A stretch of DNA of 64,000 nucleotides, taken from Dillenia suffruticosa (taxonomy: Eukaryota > Streptophyta > Magnoliopsida > Dilleniales > Dilleniaceae). The position numbers were made by a program, and so were the translations under genes. The DNA lies in contig JAVTVX010000015.1 of the NCBI GenBank assembly GCA_033439265.1, positions 25,411,947 to 25,475,946 on the forward strand. The letters are read 5' to 3'. The number at the start of each line of letters is the position of its first letter. The stretch's first letter is position 1. The notes below the pieces were generated by a model that worked only from the letters and a program-made list of their open reading frames with translations, was not told the origin of the DNA and made no database searches. Positions 47,960 through 60,430 of the stretch are shown one piece after another.

Positions 47960-48486
47960 TGTTGGTTAATAGTGTGCTCACGTGGGGCATTTAACAACAA
48001 AAAAAAGTAAAAATTTGAATTTTTACTTAGAGAATATTGGGTGGTTAAATCCCAATTATTGCTCTCTCCCAAAAATCTCTCCATGTTTTACTCCAACACA
48101 ACCTACGTGATTGATGTGGGTTATTCTTCTTAATTGAGAGCAAGAATAAGTAATTTTCTAAGAAAAAAAAATATCGTGAACGTATATTAGAGTGGTGAGA
48201 GGATTTTTCTTAGAGAGAAAAATACACAATTTTTTAGGGTTTGCAAAATTCCAACAGAAGGAAATTTTCGGATCATCGGACTAAGGATTGAGACGTCGTG
48301 ATTCTGTGGTGATAGTTCGTTATACGTGGCTATCATCCCGACTACGAGTGGTTCGTGTTCAGAGTTTGCGATTCCTGAGATTTTCTGCATCATCGATTAA
48401 GATATACCATGAATTTAACATTTTACAATTTTGAAAAAATTATTTGTTATTATTTCCGTTGCGTGATTGAGTCACCATATGTAACA
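47960..48486 (+). repeat. 3' LTR of copia E
   Basis: 527 bp, TGTTGGTTAATAG to ATATGTAACA. Preceded by the purine-rich AAGTGGAAGA. Similar to the 5' LTR along its length with scattered substitutions and A-run length changes. Confidence 0.9.
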
Positions 48487-49929
48487 CTCACTCATGAGAG
48501 CGGTGACTATAACTACGGCTGCTACTAAGGCGAAAAATTGTGTAGAGCTTACATTCATGACTCTCTTATGCCATCCTAGGTGAGTCTCACTGTTTCACAA
48601 TCAAACTATAATGTTGGCAACAAAGCTTCGTGGAACGAAGCTAGAGGCATTGTTGGCTTGATTTGTGCTGTAAAACATATTAAGGGGCTCAAATAGAAGC
48701 GGATTGAAGCAAGAGGGTGAAGATTCCTCACTTATTGGCGGTAATGTGGGTGTAGTGTCATGGGGAAGACTTTTTGACAAGATTGAGATGAAATTAACGG
48801 TGGATAAGCGAAATTGAGGGTAAGAGAGATGGTGATGGGCTTAATCGATTGAAAGAGAGAGATTTGAGAGGCAGGGAGAAAGTTGAGTTGCTCGCAACCG
48901 AGGGCCTTTCTCTACCCACTAGAGGTGGAGAGACGCTACCGTAGTGGTGGTGTGCCACCACCAAAAGACAAAGGGCCGTCAGACTGCATTGTAGTTTGGT
49001 AACAATTGCGTCGGCAATGGCTCTTTCTTGAAGGAAGTAGGGGGGAGAGAGAGAGAGTAATAAAAAAGAGGAAGAGGGAGAATGAGAGTTTTATTTACGG
49101 CTCTTAATTTTTTAAATAAAAAATAAAAAAATTTAATATCTTTTGTTAATTTAACGGTAAAAATAAACAACAAGAGACGGATAACTAATTTTATAAATTC
49201 CTATAGTTAATGCAAAATTTTTGTATTTTTGAAAATTTGAGTCCATTTGTATATGGCCCTTAATTTAGGGGATTTTTATACTTTTTTTATACGACATATT
49301 TACTGTTGTTATTTTTATCTAATTTATGATTGACCCCTACATTTTGTCTATAATTTTTTTTTATTGTATAAAGATTTGAATATGAAATAATCAAATTAGG
49401 GGAAGAGGTTTATACCACTAGACTATCTCCTTGGAGACACATTATGTCTATATTGGGTTTTCCTTATGTTAGACAATATTATATTCACTCTTTTTCTCTA
49501 CTTTTAATATTTTGAATCTCATGTATATAATAGATTAAGCAGATTCTCGTATACGCAGATTTGTTTAATTTGGCCGTATTTGTTTAAATATCTATAGTTC
49601 AATAGATTGGAATAATACCTTATCCACTTTTATCACCATTGTTTTTGTCTAATTTAATGTTCTTCGTGTGAGGACATTGAGTCTGTATATTCAAATATGG
49701 CTTTCTTTTTTCTTTTATATAATTTTATTTCTTGTCTACCGGCATTAGCAGCCAGGTTTTAATCAGTGCAAATTCTCATATAGTTTATTAAGGAGGCTTT
49801 TTTATCACATTTACTCTTTTCAAATGATAAATCAAAATTAAAATTTAATCGGTTCGACTCTTTTCAAACTGTGAATCAAAATTAAAATTTTTACTATTTC
49901 AAATAAAAATTAATTTTATTTAATATCAA
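48487..49929. other. no gene seen
   Basis: 48490-48980 is less AT-rich and purine-rich (GAGAG tracts near 48850 and 49045) but has no readable domain; it resembles the inside of a non-autonomous DNA element. 49200-49930 is AT-rich. A short repeated unit CTCTTTTCAAA..AATCAAAATTAAAATTT occurs at about 49813-49845 and 49858-49890. Confidence 0.4.
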
Positions 49930-50454
49930 TTAATTAAAGCGGCAATGGAAATTAAAACCATCCTTTTCCATCACCGCCTTTATAAGTGAAATTGTAGATG
50001 TAGATGATTGCCGAACGGTCTGTGCCAAGACCGTGTCGCCAACCTAATTTGAAGGTGCATGATAGCAGTCCAATATGAGCAACACCGAATTGGTTTACAC
50101 CAACTAGGAGGAGATTGTAACCAAGGGTTGTTTTGGTCTTTTTATATTTTCTTTTTCTTTTTCTTTTCATTTCTTTTACTCTGTTATTCTACGTTATAAG
50201 ATTATCGTAGGAGTGGTTATAACGAATTCGGTTTTGGGGAACTAGGCTGAGAAGATTCCCCTAAACGAACTTGCGTTATTGTATTTAATCTAAGCTACAA
50301 TACTCAACGAAGAAGACAGAGGATTTATCTTTCAATTTTGTCTTATGTTACTGCAACTATCTTGCATTCTACCTTCAAATTCACTGCTCAATCACCATAG
50401 CTTACCAAGGTAGAAGCCAAAGCCGAGGCCGATCCAGGGTAGATCCTACCATTT
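49930..50454 (+). repeat. probable 5' LTR of a Ty3/gypsy element
   Basis: Lies directly before a primer site (TGGTATCAGAGCC, 50455-50467) and ends with CTACCATTT. The left boundary is not defined. Confidence 0.4.
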
Positions 50455-51090
50455 TGGTATCAGAGCCGGTCCAGATGGCCGAAGATCTACGAGTGCAATG
50501 ATTGGAACAACAAGTTGAATCATTGAGCAGTGGATAGGAGAGAATGTTGAAGCAGTTAGCAGAAATGTTCCAACTACTGCAAACTAGGGAAGGATCCATG
50601 ACCAGCTTACGGGAGAACACTCAGGAAAGATCATCGCCAAGAGCAACGCCAGGATCGTTCGCACCTAGGCTCGTGAAATTGGATTTTCCCTGCTTTGATG
50701 GTTCAGAAGACCCCCTCACTTGGGTTTGTCATGCCGAGCAATTCTTTGATTTTCAAGGGACTTCGCTGGAGGATCAAAGTGGGGTTGGCCGCTTTCCATT
50801 TAGAGGAGATGCTCAGGTGTGGTTTCAGCAAAAAATGAATATTCAGAGAAACCTGAGTTGGGAGGAGTTCAAAGCTGAGTTGGGGGACCGATTTGGAGTG
50901 ACAACCTATACTGATGCCTTTGGGGACTTGAGTAAGCTAAGGCAAACCGGGACAGTCCGAGACTTTCAAACCCAATTTGAGAGGCTTCTGGGGCGAGTTA
51001 GGTAGCTTACTAATGAGCAAGAAGCTTCCCTTTTCGCAAGCGGCCACAAGGACTCCACACGGGTTGATGTGAAGGCCAAGCGGCCCAATT
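50455..51090 (+). pseudogene. Ty3/gypsy gag fragment, truncated
   Basis: From ATG 50475 one frame runs to 51090 with stops at 50499 (TGA), 50535 (TAG) and 51003 (TAG). It has a coiled-coil N-terminus, then the retrotransposon gag core: RLVKLDFPCFDGSEDPLTWV, CHAEQFFDFQGT, GDAQVWFQQ, FKAELGDRFGV, GTVRDFQTQFERLL. Gag ends abruptly near 51090, where copia RNase H end sequence takes over. Confidence 0.85.
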
Positions 51091-52325
51091 CCTTACTTAT
51101 ATATTTACACACAATATGGTAGCTGATCCCTTACTAAATCTATTGTGAGAAACTCTTTTACGAGACATGTAAAGTCATTAGGTTTGCGTAGTCATTTAAA
51201 CATTTCTCAGTTGTAATGTACTAATAAATTGATGCCTATTGTAATTATTAATGATATGTGCATTATACAACTATTTTTGAGCTATTTTATTTTTATTACA
51301 CTTAACCTATAAAATCATATAATAAGATATGTTTTGATAAAAGATATGTTAGGCAGGCGAGATTGACTCTTTCAAACGAGTAACTACTTCTAGTTTTGAG
51401 TGAGCGGAGATGAGATGACTTTTAAGTGTAAAAGGTTTTGCGAGTGACCATGCGATTTATATTCAGGATGAGGTTACATGCGTATATGACTAATATGAGA
51501 CACCCACAATCCATGTAGCCTATAAGTAGCCAAAGTCACCTGTATCTTGAGATGTTATCTCTGAGGTACTCTCTCTCTGAGATCTCTAGTAAGTTTTATG
51601 TCTTATGTGTAGACTGAGTCTACACCTATACGGTATTAGAGAGATTTGACATATGCTCTTCTAAGAAATGAGGAATTGACACCATCATATGTAGTTTATA
51701 CCACGTGTGATATAAGATCGAGATTAGTGAGAACGATATTATTTTGAGATAATATATTTTTATTAATCCTCTTACCCTACTGTGTGAGAACCTGAACCTA
51801 ATGATGGGCTCTATGTGTTCTCTTATTATTTTCGGCTGTTTCTTGATATCTTGGTTCGGTGTATGCTATTTTAGTGTTTACCAATGGTCTTCGAGATAAA
51901 TAAGTTCTATGGGACATGTCTAGTAAAACAATTGAATTGAGACAAGGATTCTAGTAAGGAAAGGAAGACCGATAGATATTACATTTATGTTCTTGTATTC
52001 ACTGGCTAGGTTATTATATTTGTCCATATTGGAATATGAACATAATAGTGAATACATGATCGAGCAATTATTAAGGAATCGCTTTCGATGAAAAAAGTAG
52101 TTCAATAGATGAAATGTATTAAGTTTGGGGTATAACGAGTTTCTTATATTAACGTTAGTTTTTTTATCATCTTAACCGGTATATCGAAAAGTCTTTACTT
52201 GCAGGTGTACTTGCTAGTCGCATGACATGCGATTCTGTATAAAAATCCTTAGAAGTGATTTCTAAGATCACATGAGTTGTGACCATGAGATAGATATAAA
52301 ATGTCCATTATGTGCAAATAGGAAA
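51091..52325 (+). mobile_element. copia element F: 3' end only (RNase H tail and long 3' region)
   Basis: Starts with the last RNase H codons (MVADPLLNLL, then ETLLRDM), then a stretch colinear with 46940-47950 of copia E (for example GAGTGAGCGG near 51400). It ends at a worn purine tract (AAATAGGAAA) before a putative LTR. The two families share this 3' region but differ in LTR. Confidence 0.7.
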
Positions 52326-52800
52326 TGAAGGTTATGCCCAAAATGATATTTTAAATTTTGAATTAAATTTGAAATTTAAATAATAAGAAGTGAGGGGAAA
52401 TGGTTAAGAGAAGTTAACCGTCCCATCCCCTATTCCCTTCTACTCTCCTGATTTTTCTAGTAGGGCAAATAAGAAAAAGAGAGCTTTGAGAGAGTGATAC
52501 ACACCGTGAGTGTGAGAGAATAATTGTTTTTAAGAGAGAAAAATTTTTTATATCATTTATATATCAATCACTCAGATTTGGAATAACGTATTGTGAGAAG
52601 TGTTGGTTTGACTTCTCGTGATCAATATTATGATTGGTTTGAAAACGTTTGTAAGAAACAACAATAGGAAAAATTTGGATGGAAATCTACCGCGATTTAG
52701 AGATACGATTTCATTTTTATATGATTTCATATTTAATTTTAGTAAAATAAACCCAACAAAATCACGTGTGATAAAAGAAAAGATATATAGGTTCACATAA
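52326..52800 (+). repeat. putative 3' LTR of copia F
   Basis: Begins TGAAGGTTATGCCCAAAATG after the purine tract. Contains ACACACCGTGAGTGTGAGAG and TAAGAGAGAAAAAT, like copia LTR U5 parts. The right end is not certain. Confidence 0.45.
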
Positions 52801-53250
52801 GCATAGAGTAGTGAAGTAACTTGTCGCACCTTTAAGTTCAAAAAGAATTTTCTAGGAACCTGAAAATAGAGAATTATTATTATTATTTTTACTTTTTAAA
52901 ACCATAATTAGGATTTCTATGTAAAAGTAATACTATTAAACTCAAGTAAGGTTATTCTTATTTTTTTAAGTTTATTAGGAGGTCCCTAAATTTAGAATTA
53001 CACATGAAAATAAATTTTTTTTTTATAATAATTAGATAAATTAAAATTATAAAATTCAAATATGTTAACAACTACTACTCTATGTAACTAAGATTATTAT
53101 CACAACTGCGTTTGGAAAACCTCAATTTAGTTTAATATATGTTTACTTATTTTATTAAAATGATTTTTATAAAATTATTAAACTTTTACGATTGAATTTA
53201 AATTATTCTAGAAAAGACTTAAATTACTATCATATTAAGCATCAAATTTC
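52801..53250. other. AT-rich spacer, no gene seen
   Basis: Runs of A and T, stops in all frames. Confidence 0.5.
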
Positions 53251-53267
53251 TCAAACGGACCGTAGGA

Positions 53268-53384
53268 GATGCACCAAGGACATTAGATTCTCAAAATATC
53301 TGCTGGGGGGCTTTACCGGAGGATGAGGATCCTGCAATTAACAACAAGGATTCCGTAGTAGAGTGTGGTTATCAACATCACAAT
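53268..53384 (+). other. coding-like fragment, not recognised
   Basis: A less AT-rich island with an open frame reading APRTLDSQNICWGALPEDED and on through VVECGYQHH to a TGA. Composition and codon choice look like old exon sequence, but it is short and I recognise no family. Confidence 0.2.
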
Positions 53385-53988
53385 AGTTGATCGGGTTCAT
53401 GAGAAATTGAGGGAAAAGCCATTTGATCTTGCCCAATTTTTGCACCTTCATCCTTGAAATTTTAAAGATGAATCCTAAAATTAGATTTTGTAAAAAAGAA
53501 AAAAAGGGTACTTTTTTGGCTTCTTTTCTAATTCGGGAGTGCTAGAAATCTATTTTGTGATGGATGATCTGTTGGTTTATTGGGATGTGACGCTAAATCT
53601 TTTAATCAGTATCTGGAGTTTAATTCGTGATTTGGGTATGGAGTAAACTATATTGGGAGGGTAGTCCCCTAAATGGGCCACTGTAAATTCCGAATCAAAT
53701 TAGTTAAAATATGAGTTTAGATATTGTTCGGTATAATATATATAAAAAAAAAAACAGAAATCCATTTTGTGTAATCATCGTGGCCTTTTGTAAATGGTGT
53801 TGATAAAAAATTTGCTGCAGGCCTGAACCCATTCTTCCTCCGAAGGCAGGAGCGGAGTTTATTAAATTTCACTTGGCCCTTCGTTTTCTTCCTTAGTGCA
53901 ATTTTGGCTTAGGGGGCCCAACGTTGCAATTTGTGGGCCTATATGGTTAAGCGGACTTATGTAAGCCTAGTGATAAGAAATTGTTGCT

Positions 53989-54270
53989 ATGCCATTTCCT
54001 ACACCACAAGTGCCTCTGCAGGACTTGCCAGGAGTAGTAGCTGAGAAAACAGGTGAATCATTTGGTTGTAGAGCTTCTGTTAACCTACCAAGAATTTAGG
54101 TACATGTGACTTGGGTTCCAGAGGCACAATTATCATACCTGTGGTCCATCAAGTTGAGGATAACCCAAGTGGAAGATGAAACCACGGTTCAAGGAGATGA
54201 ATCTCCAAGAGATACCGCTCATTTTTAACTCGTTGGTCCAGAGATTTCCCAAGATGGAGAAAGTAAATAG
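53989..54270 (+). pseudogene. coding-like fragment with two in-frame stops, not recognised
   Basis: From ATG 53989 one frame reads MPFPTPQVPLQDLPGVVAEK, continues past a TAG (54097) with VHVTWVPEAQLSYLWSIKLR and DETTVQGDESPRDTAHF, then past a TAA with LVGPEISQDGESK. The TAG sits where CAG would keep the frame. No known domain is seen. It could be a decayed exon or a retrotransposon part. Confidence 0.3.
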
Positions 54271-54895
54271 CCTTTTGGCTATTGAATTTTGGGGTTTGAG
54301 TTGGCTTAGTGTATTACGGCTCTGTGCTCTAACCTATTCCATACAACTAGAATGCAAGAAAGATCCTAAACAATGAACCTCAAAAGGTATAAAAACAAAG
54401 GAGAATATTACCAAGAAGATGGTGCAATGTATACCAAAGTTTAGTGTAAAAGTATAAATGCTCCAAAATCATAATTAGTTTAAATATAGTAGTTGTCTCT
54501 ACAAGGGTCTCTCTCAAGAAAATCTATATGATTGAAGAAAAGAGCACTGGCTAATCGGTTTTCACTTTTGTGGCGTTAGATTTGAAGCAGTCTCTTTTTT
54601 TTTTTTTTTTTTTTTTTGGGAGGGGGGGGTACTTTATGCAGTCTTTTAGTTATTATTGCTATTGGGGGTGTTTTTGATTGACCCCTTTTACAACCAAACA
54701 AGTTTTAGTTCTAAATTCTAGTTGTTACAGATTTTATTTCTTGTAAAAATTTACACTTAAATGTATGTTCATGTTTACACTTAAATGCTTAAAAAGAAGC
54801 AAATTGTGATTTCAAAGAAATCATTCTGCATAAGTTGGGAGTTGTAGGTCATGCCCTTATCACAAAACGTGAATTACTTGGCAACTTTAGTTCCT

Positions 54896-55235
54896 TTAAT
54901 CCGTTTTCTTGAATACCAGACTGGTAAGAAGGCAATTCTTGACATAAGCGAGCACAGCATGTTCAACCCATGATATGGTTGCCTCTGGTTTCTCCGGAGG
55001 GAAAACGGTTGTTGCCGCAGATGCAAAACAAGATGCCACCTTCCTTCGACTTAACTCTTGCTTGTCTAATCTGTATTCTATTTCCCACTGTTGATATTAA
55101 AGATGAGTAAGATGATATCAAAATAATTGAAAAAATGTCACCAAAGCATGTCGCTTGTCAAACTGCTTGGCATCTTGTTGATGCGTCAACCGGCACATTT
55201 TGAAATCAGGAACTCCTAGATTATGAAAATCTTCA
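54896..55235 (-). pseudogene. last two exons of an unidentified plant gene, cut by an LTR
   Basis: Exon 55142-55235 (frame ...EDFHNLGVPDFKMCRLTHQQ to DKRHAL) and final exon 54896-55087 (WEIEYRLDKQELSRRK, VFPPEKPEATISWVEH, AVLAYVKNCLLTSLVF, stop TAA) join in frame across a GT-AG gap of 54 nt, which is short for a plant intron. The 94 codons are free of stops and not low-complexity, so they are likely genuine exon sequence. I do not recognise the family. Upstream (55243 onward) the sequence is an LTR start, so the rest of the gene is missing here. Confidence 0.55.
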
Positions 55236-57959
55236 CTGGTAATGTTGGAAATTGGGTGTGGGTCCGCCAATGAGGATAAACCCGACCCAATTCATTCAAA
55301 TGATTTTGAATTTTGAAAGCAGGACAAAAGGAATTGGGGGAGTGGTTTTTAAAGTAACCAACCACAACTCCCGCACGTTTATCATCTCTCTCTCTCTCTC
55401 TCTCTCTCACCGGTTAACTTCCCATTCCTATATTTGGGTTTTCACATTCTTAACAAGAACAATGAATCGAAAAAGAGTGTGGGGAGCATTTTTAGAGAGA
55501 AAAAAAAGGGAAAATTGTGAAAAAAGGTTTGACAAAGGATTGGTCATTTTATCCACCAAAAGGCATTTCAATCATGAGCCAAGAAGGTAATCTAATTTAT
55601 GTGACATTTTTTAAACCTAGAATACCCGATCGGTAAAAGAGATAAGTAATTATAATTCATTTAAGATATGAAAAATTTTTGTTGATTTGTTTTAAAACAT
55701 TCATTGATATCAAAGTATAGTTGGGTTGTTTCTTGCCTCGTTTGGATATTAACAAAATGAAAAATACAATGAATAACGTTTTAGCTTCGTTAATGACATT
55801 TTGCAATAGGATTAACGAAATACTCTCAATTTTACATAATAGCATGCTTATAACATGAGAATTGAATCTATAAAATTAGGTATACATCTGATGAGTATAT
55901 TATGAGATATTTCAAACTCTAGTAGAAATATTATATACTCGTATATTTTAAAATACTATATTTCGTGATTTGAAATTTATATGGTTATAATTCTCTTGAA
56001 AAATATTTTTCAACCATATAAAAAACACGAAAAATATTAAGAATTGAAAGAAATATGATCTTTTGAAAATGGGTTTGAGTTGTAGAAAAAAAAACAAAAA
56101 TCGGAGAAGATGAATAGTAACCAGAACCCAATCCCAGTTTCGATAGAGGCGTGAATAGCCCAAACCCTAAGTTAGAGATATCCGATCTGAAAATGGAGAT
56201 CACTATTGAACTCAAAGATATCGAAAATGAGAGGTAGACAAAATTTGGTGGCGTATCGCCGCCGGGAAGGTGGCGTGTGAGCAAGCCCTTTTCTTTTATT
56301 ATTTTTTGTGCACAGCCACCCAGGGCGGCACGTGGGGTTGCGTGCAAGGTCCATTTCTGATGGAATTTTGATGGAAATTATTTTTATATTTTTAATTTAT
56401 TTTTCGGAGTCAGAAAATATTTTTTATTGATTTTTAAATCATTAAATTGTTAAAAAATTACAAAAAATCATTTTTCAACCCAAAAAATTCTAAAAAATTT
56501 TCTATGAGTCTAAAAAATAATTTTCTTAATTTTGGCTCTTCAAATATAAATTGTTTACAATCTTTTGATTTTATATTCTTATTTTTACATATAAAAATTT
56601 TATTTTTTAACATAAAATTAGTTAAAAATTGAGCATATTTTTTGAAATTGATATTTTGAATTTTCTTGGTATAATATTATGGTTGGTTATGCATTTGACC
56701 TAATATTGTTCTCGTTTTTAGAGAAATTGTGATAATTGGATATATTTTTGAAACTCTTTCAAGTGGAGAGGGAAAGAGATTTGAAAAATCTAGAGTATTT
56801 GATGCGGTTTGGTCAAATGTTGACCTACAAAATGGACCCATATCATATTTTGCCAGATTATTTGGAAATCATGGAAAAAAAAGCTTGAAATTTATTCAAC
56901 TAGATCATATCTTTTGGAGGAATGACGTGTATATACTAAGAAATTTTTTGCTTCCATATTGAGTTAACGTAGTTAACGAAATGTTTGCCGAGAACGTATA
57001 CATGGTTCTTGATGATGTGAGGTTAATATTAATAGAAAGGTGGGAAATAAAAAACAAAGAGATTCAAATAAAGAAAAAGATTATTTCAAAGTATAAATAG
57101 TTCCCCGTGAACTATAAGGAGATTTTCTCCTAAGAATAGATTATCAAAGAGAATAGTGCAAATGATTTCAAGAATGGATTTGTCTTAAACAAGATAATTC
57201 AATTTATATGTTTTATTTTACGTGTTGTAGTTGTATGTTAGAATTCTGATCATATACTAATGAAACTTTTAAATTTTAGTATAAAGTTTCTATTGAAAAT
57301 ATGATCGGCTATATTTATTATTTTTTTCACATGATCATATATGCAAAAAAAGACTAGGGTTTCTTGAATAAAATTTTGAATTGGTAGAATTAGAAAAATT
57401 CTTATCCAAAATCGAAATATTATTTAAATATTTTGTGTATTTAAATGAAAATTTTGGATCGATAGAATTTAATTAATTCTTATCCAGAATTGTAATATTA
57501 TTAAAACATTTTATATATTTAAGTGAGAGGTTTTTTGTTGGAATAATTTGAATAATTTTCACATAAAATTTATTGAATTTTGTAACTTTAAATTAAATTT
57601 GTAATGGTGGTACATTAGAACTATAGATGATGATTGGGAACATAATGAAATTTCGATTTTATACATAATATTGACCTGTCATGAATATTAATTTTGAAGT
57701 ATAGAATTGTGTGAATGATATGAGCATTAGCACATGTGTCTGCCCTCTTAGAATCCAAGCCGTAGCATTGATATCCATTATTGCGAACTTGAATAACTGT
57801 AACAAATTGAATAGTAATATTCATGAGATATGACGCTATAAAATGTGAAATATGCTAAAAAAAAAGATGCCTTAGAAGGTGTTAGGCATGTCATGTACCA
57901 CCCTGATGTAGGCAATGATGCCCTGTAGATGAAAGAATAAAATGCTTACCAGCGTGAAA

Positions 57960-58330
57960 AATGATTGATTCCACTATTCAAGCAACTCTGGTTGACTCCA
58001 TGATTGATCGTACGATTTCCAAGTGTGAATAATATTTGACTGCTCATGACATCTGGGAGTATCTCAAGCTAAAGTATGGAGGTACCAGTATGACTCATAT
58101 TAGACAATTGATCATTTGATACTTACAAAAAATGAAGTGGTTATAGTATCAAATAGTATTTAAGGGTCATATCTAACATGATAAGAGAGGTAGTCAATTG
58201 GTCATATTTTCTTCGATCAATAGAAAGTTCAAATCTTGATTCGATCCCTTCCTGCCAAGTGGGAATACTTGAAAGTCAATTTAACTCATAATAATAGTGT
58301 GAAGATTTTCTTAGATGTTACTTGCTAGCC
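57960..58330 (+). pseudogene. copia G gag remnant
   Basis: Pieces such as TAHDIWEYLKLKYGGTSMTH (near 58040) and FLPSGNTW match the UBN2-type gag core. Stops and shifts occur every 30 to 50 codons. Confidence 0.6.
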
Positions 58331-58849
58331 GAGCTTGAGGATGAGTAGTTTGGTGTTGCAAGATTCACAGCTGATACTTTTATTGTAAAGTTTGGCTCCG
58401 AGAGAGTTTCGGATTCTAAGCGTGAGAGGAACTGGAGCGATAATAAATAAAGAAAGGAGACTAAAGATGGATCATAAAAGAATAACCCTAGATATAAGAA
58501 CAAATCAAAAAGCATTTGTGGATTTTCATTAAGTGTCTTCTTGTAAAAGATGGATCTATGCAGGGAAGAATGCAAAAGTAGGGTTAGAGGAGTCGACACT
58601 TGTAAATTAAATTTATAAAATGGCTGAACTCACATTTTGCATGATGTTCTCTACATGCCAAAAATTTGACAGAATATGAGACAGGGTTAGTTTGTATTTG
58701 AATGATATATATATTGGTTCTAGACAGTTTGTAAATTGTTTTATGATTTTGCAATATGCTGGATGGATGTTTAACTATCAAGTTAACAATGTCTTGCCCA
58801 CAAAATGATGAGAAAACTATTTGAAAAGGTCATATAGGCTAAATTTTCA

Positions 58850-59380
58850 TTACTTGGTAGTCCATTCGGACATTTGTGGTCTAATGAATGTGAAGTTAGA
58901 TATGGAACTTTGTATTTTGTTACGTTCATACATGATTTAAAGTGATATGACCATGTTTATGTGTTTTCTCACAAGTTTGAAACACATTGAGTATTTTAGA
59001 CCTTATATGAATGAGATTGTGAATCAAATGGATATAACAATCGAGGTTCTGAGAACGTACAGATGGTATAAATATCAATCAAATCAATTTAAGAATCTGA
59101 GTAATGAAAGAGATATAATCCAACATTTGACAATTTCTCATACACCTTAACAAAATGGTATTGTAGTGAGAACGAAGAGAACATTGTTGTATATGATAAA
59201 ATTCATGATGGTGCATGTTAACTTGTCGGTTTCTTTTTGCGGAGATACTTGTTGTTACGGTTTATATTTTGAACAAAATGACTTCAAAGTCAGTACCAAC
59301 GACTTATATAAACTTTTAACTGGTAGAAAATCGTGTTTGAGTCACCTCAGACTTTATGGATCGACCGTCTGTATTTAAGA
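58850..59380 (+). pseudogene. copia G integrase remnant
   Basis: VHSDICGLMNVK (near 58860), FRPYMNEIVNQMDITIEVLR (in 58947-59150) and TKRTLLYMIKFMMVHVNLS, then LYKLLTGRKSCLSHLRLYG (in 59166-59378) follow the integrase order. A TAA at 59148 lies where Gln would be expected before QNG. Confidence 0.75.
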
Positions 59381-59929
59381 TTTTTTTCAATAAATTTGAA
59401 AATTTGTGTCTTGTGGAAATAAGAGTATATTTATACGATATTCCAACTAGTCTGCTAGCTAAGTGTTCATTGATGAAAGAGAAAATTGTACTTTAACAAA
59501 AATTGAATCACGAGATGTCATACTTTTAGAGAATGAATTTTATAGCAGAGGTAACGTGAAAGACAGAGTTTTTTTTTGAGTTAGTTAATTCAAAGAATGG
59601 CTCTATCCATGTTGTATCAAATGAATCGCAAGGAAATGAGTTAAGTGTTGATTCTAGTGGGAGAAATTTAAATTCTAACAATTCATCTGAGTTACAAACT
59701 TGGAAAAGTAATAAGAAAAGTGTACTCAATCGTTATTTTGAGAATGAAGAGTACGTATTTATTATTTTTATAGAAGATGAAAAAGAGTCTAAAAAAATGT
59801 AGATGAGACTCTATTTTATTCTACCAAGGATGAGTGGATAAAAGCGATAGAAGAAATAATTGGAGTCAATGAAATTCAACCATATTTAGGAATTGGTTAA
59901 ACTTCTATCAGGGTCCTAAGTTATTGAGA

Positions 59930-60430
59930 ACAAGTGGGTTCTCAAATCGAATTGTAGGGCAGATGAAACTACTGAAAGATATAAAACTCGACTAGTAGCA
60001 AAATATTACACTCAGTAAATGAGTGTTAATATTGAGGAAACCTTTTCCCGGTAGTGACATTGACCTCTATTCACCTATTGTTGTAATAGTGGTCAATTTG
60101 GATTTAGAATTACGTCAGATGGACATGAAACTTGAAGAAGAAGTTTTTATGTACAACTGGTGGGTTTGTTATTAAATGCCAGGAAGATAGAATATGTAAA
60201 TTGAGTAGATCAATTTGTAACTTTAAACAGTTTTTGAGCAATCGTATTTGAGATTTTATAAAAGTGTGATCTCTTACGATTTATCATGATAGACAAAAAA
60301 CTATCGTATCTATGTGAAGAAGTCAGATGACAAGTTTATAATTCCATCCTTATATATTGAGAACATATTGTTAGCCGCGAATGAGAAGAAGTATATCCTT
60401 CAAATCTTAAAATAGTTGTCTTCAAATTTT
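59930..60430 (+). pseudogene. copia G reverse transcriptase remnant
   Basis: KWVLKSNC-like start, TERYKTRLVAKYYTQ near 59975, DLELRQMDMK near 60100, and a last piece near 60350 reading YIENILLAANEKK, where the family has YVDD. The catalytic box is lost. Confidence 0.7.

Larger units (their letters stand above)
41195..48486 (+). mobile_element. Ty1/copia retrotransposon E, 7.3 kb, both LTRs and near-perfect target duplication
   Basis: LTRs at 41195-41715 and 47960-48486 are colinear and clearly similar. The 5' LTR is followed by TTGGTATCAGAGGCAGG (primer site) and the 3' LTR is preceded by AAGTGGAAGA. Flanks read CTCAG (41190-41194) and CTCAC (48487-48491), 4 of 5 equal. Gag, zinc knuckle, protease, integrase, RT and RNase H are all recognisable on the + strand. 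Inactivation is by in-frame nonsense codons and a few shifts. A GC-rich leader (42100-42530) and a long 3' spacer (46756-47959) set it apart. It is the youngest-looking element in the window. Confidence 0.93.
55243..60430 (+). mobile_element. Ty1/copia retrotransposon G, heavily decayed, 3' end missing
   Basis: An LTR-like start TGTTGGAAATTGGG at 55243 is followed by an LTR/leader of more than 2 kb, including a short GC-rich island near 56250-56345 like the leader of copia E and a TATA-like GTATAAATAG near 57093. Then come gag (about 57960-58330), integrase (58850-59380) and RT (59930-60420) remnants on the + strand in copia order. RNase H and a 3' LTR were not found. Frames are short and broken. 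Confidence 0.7.
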
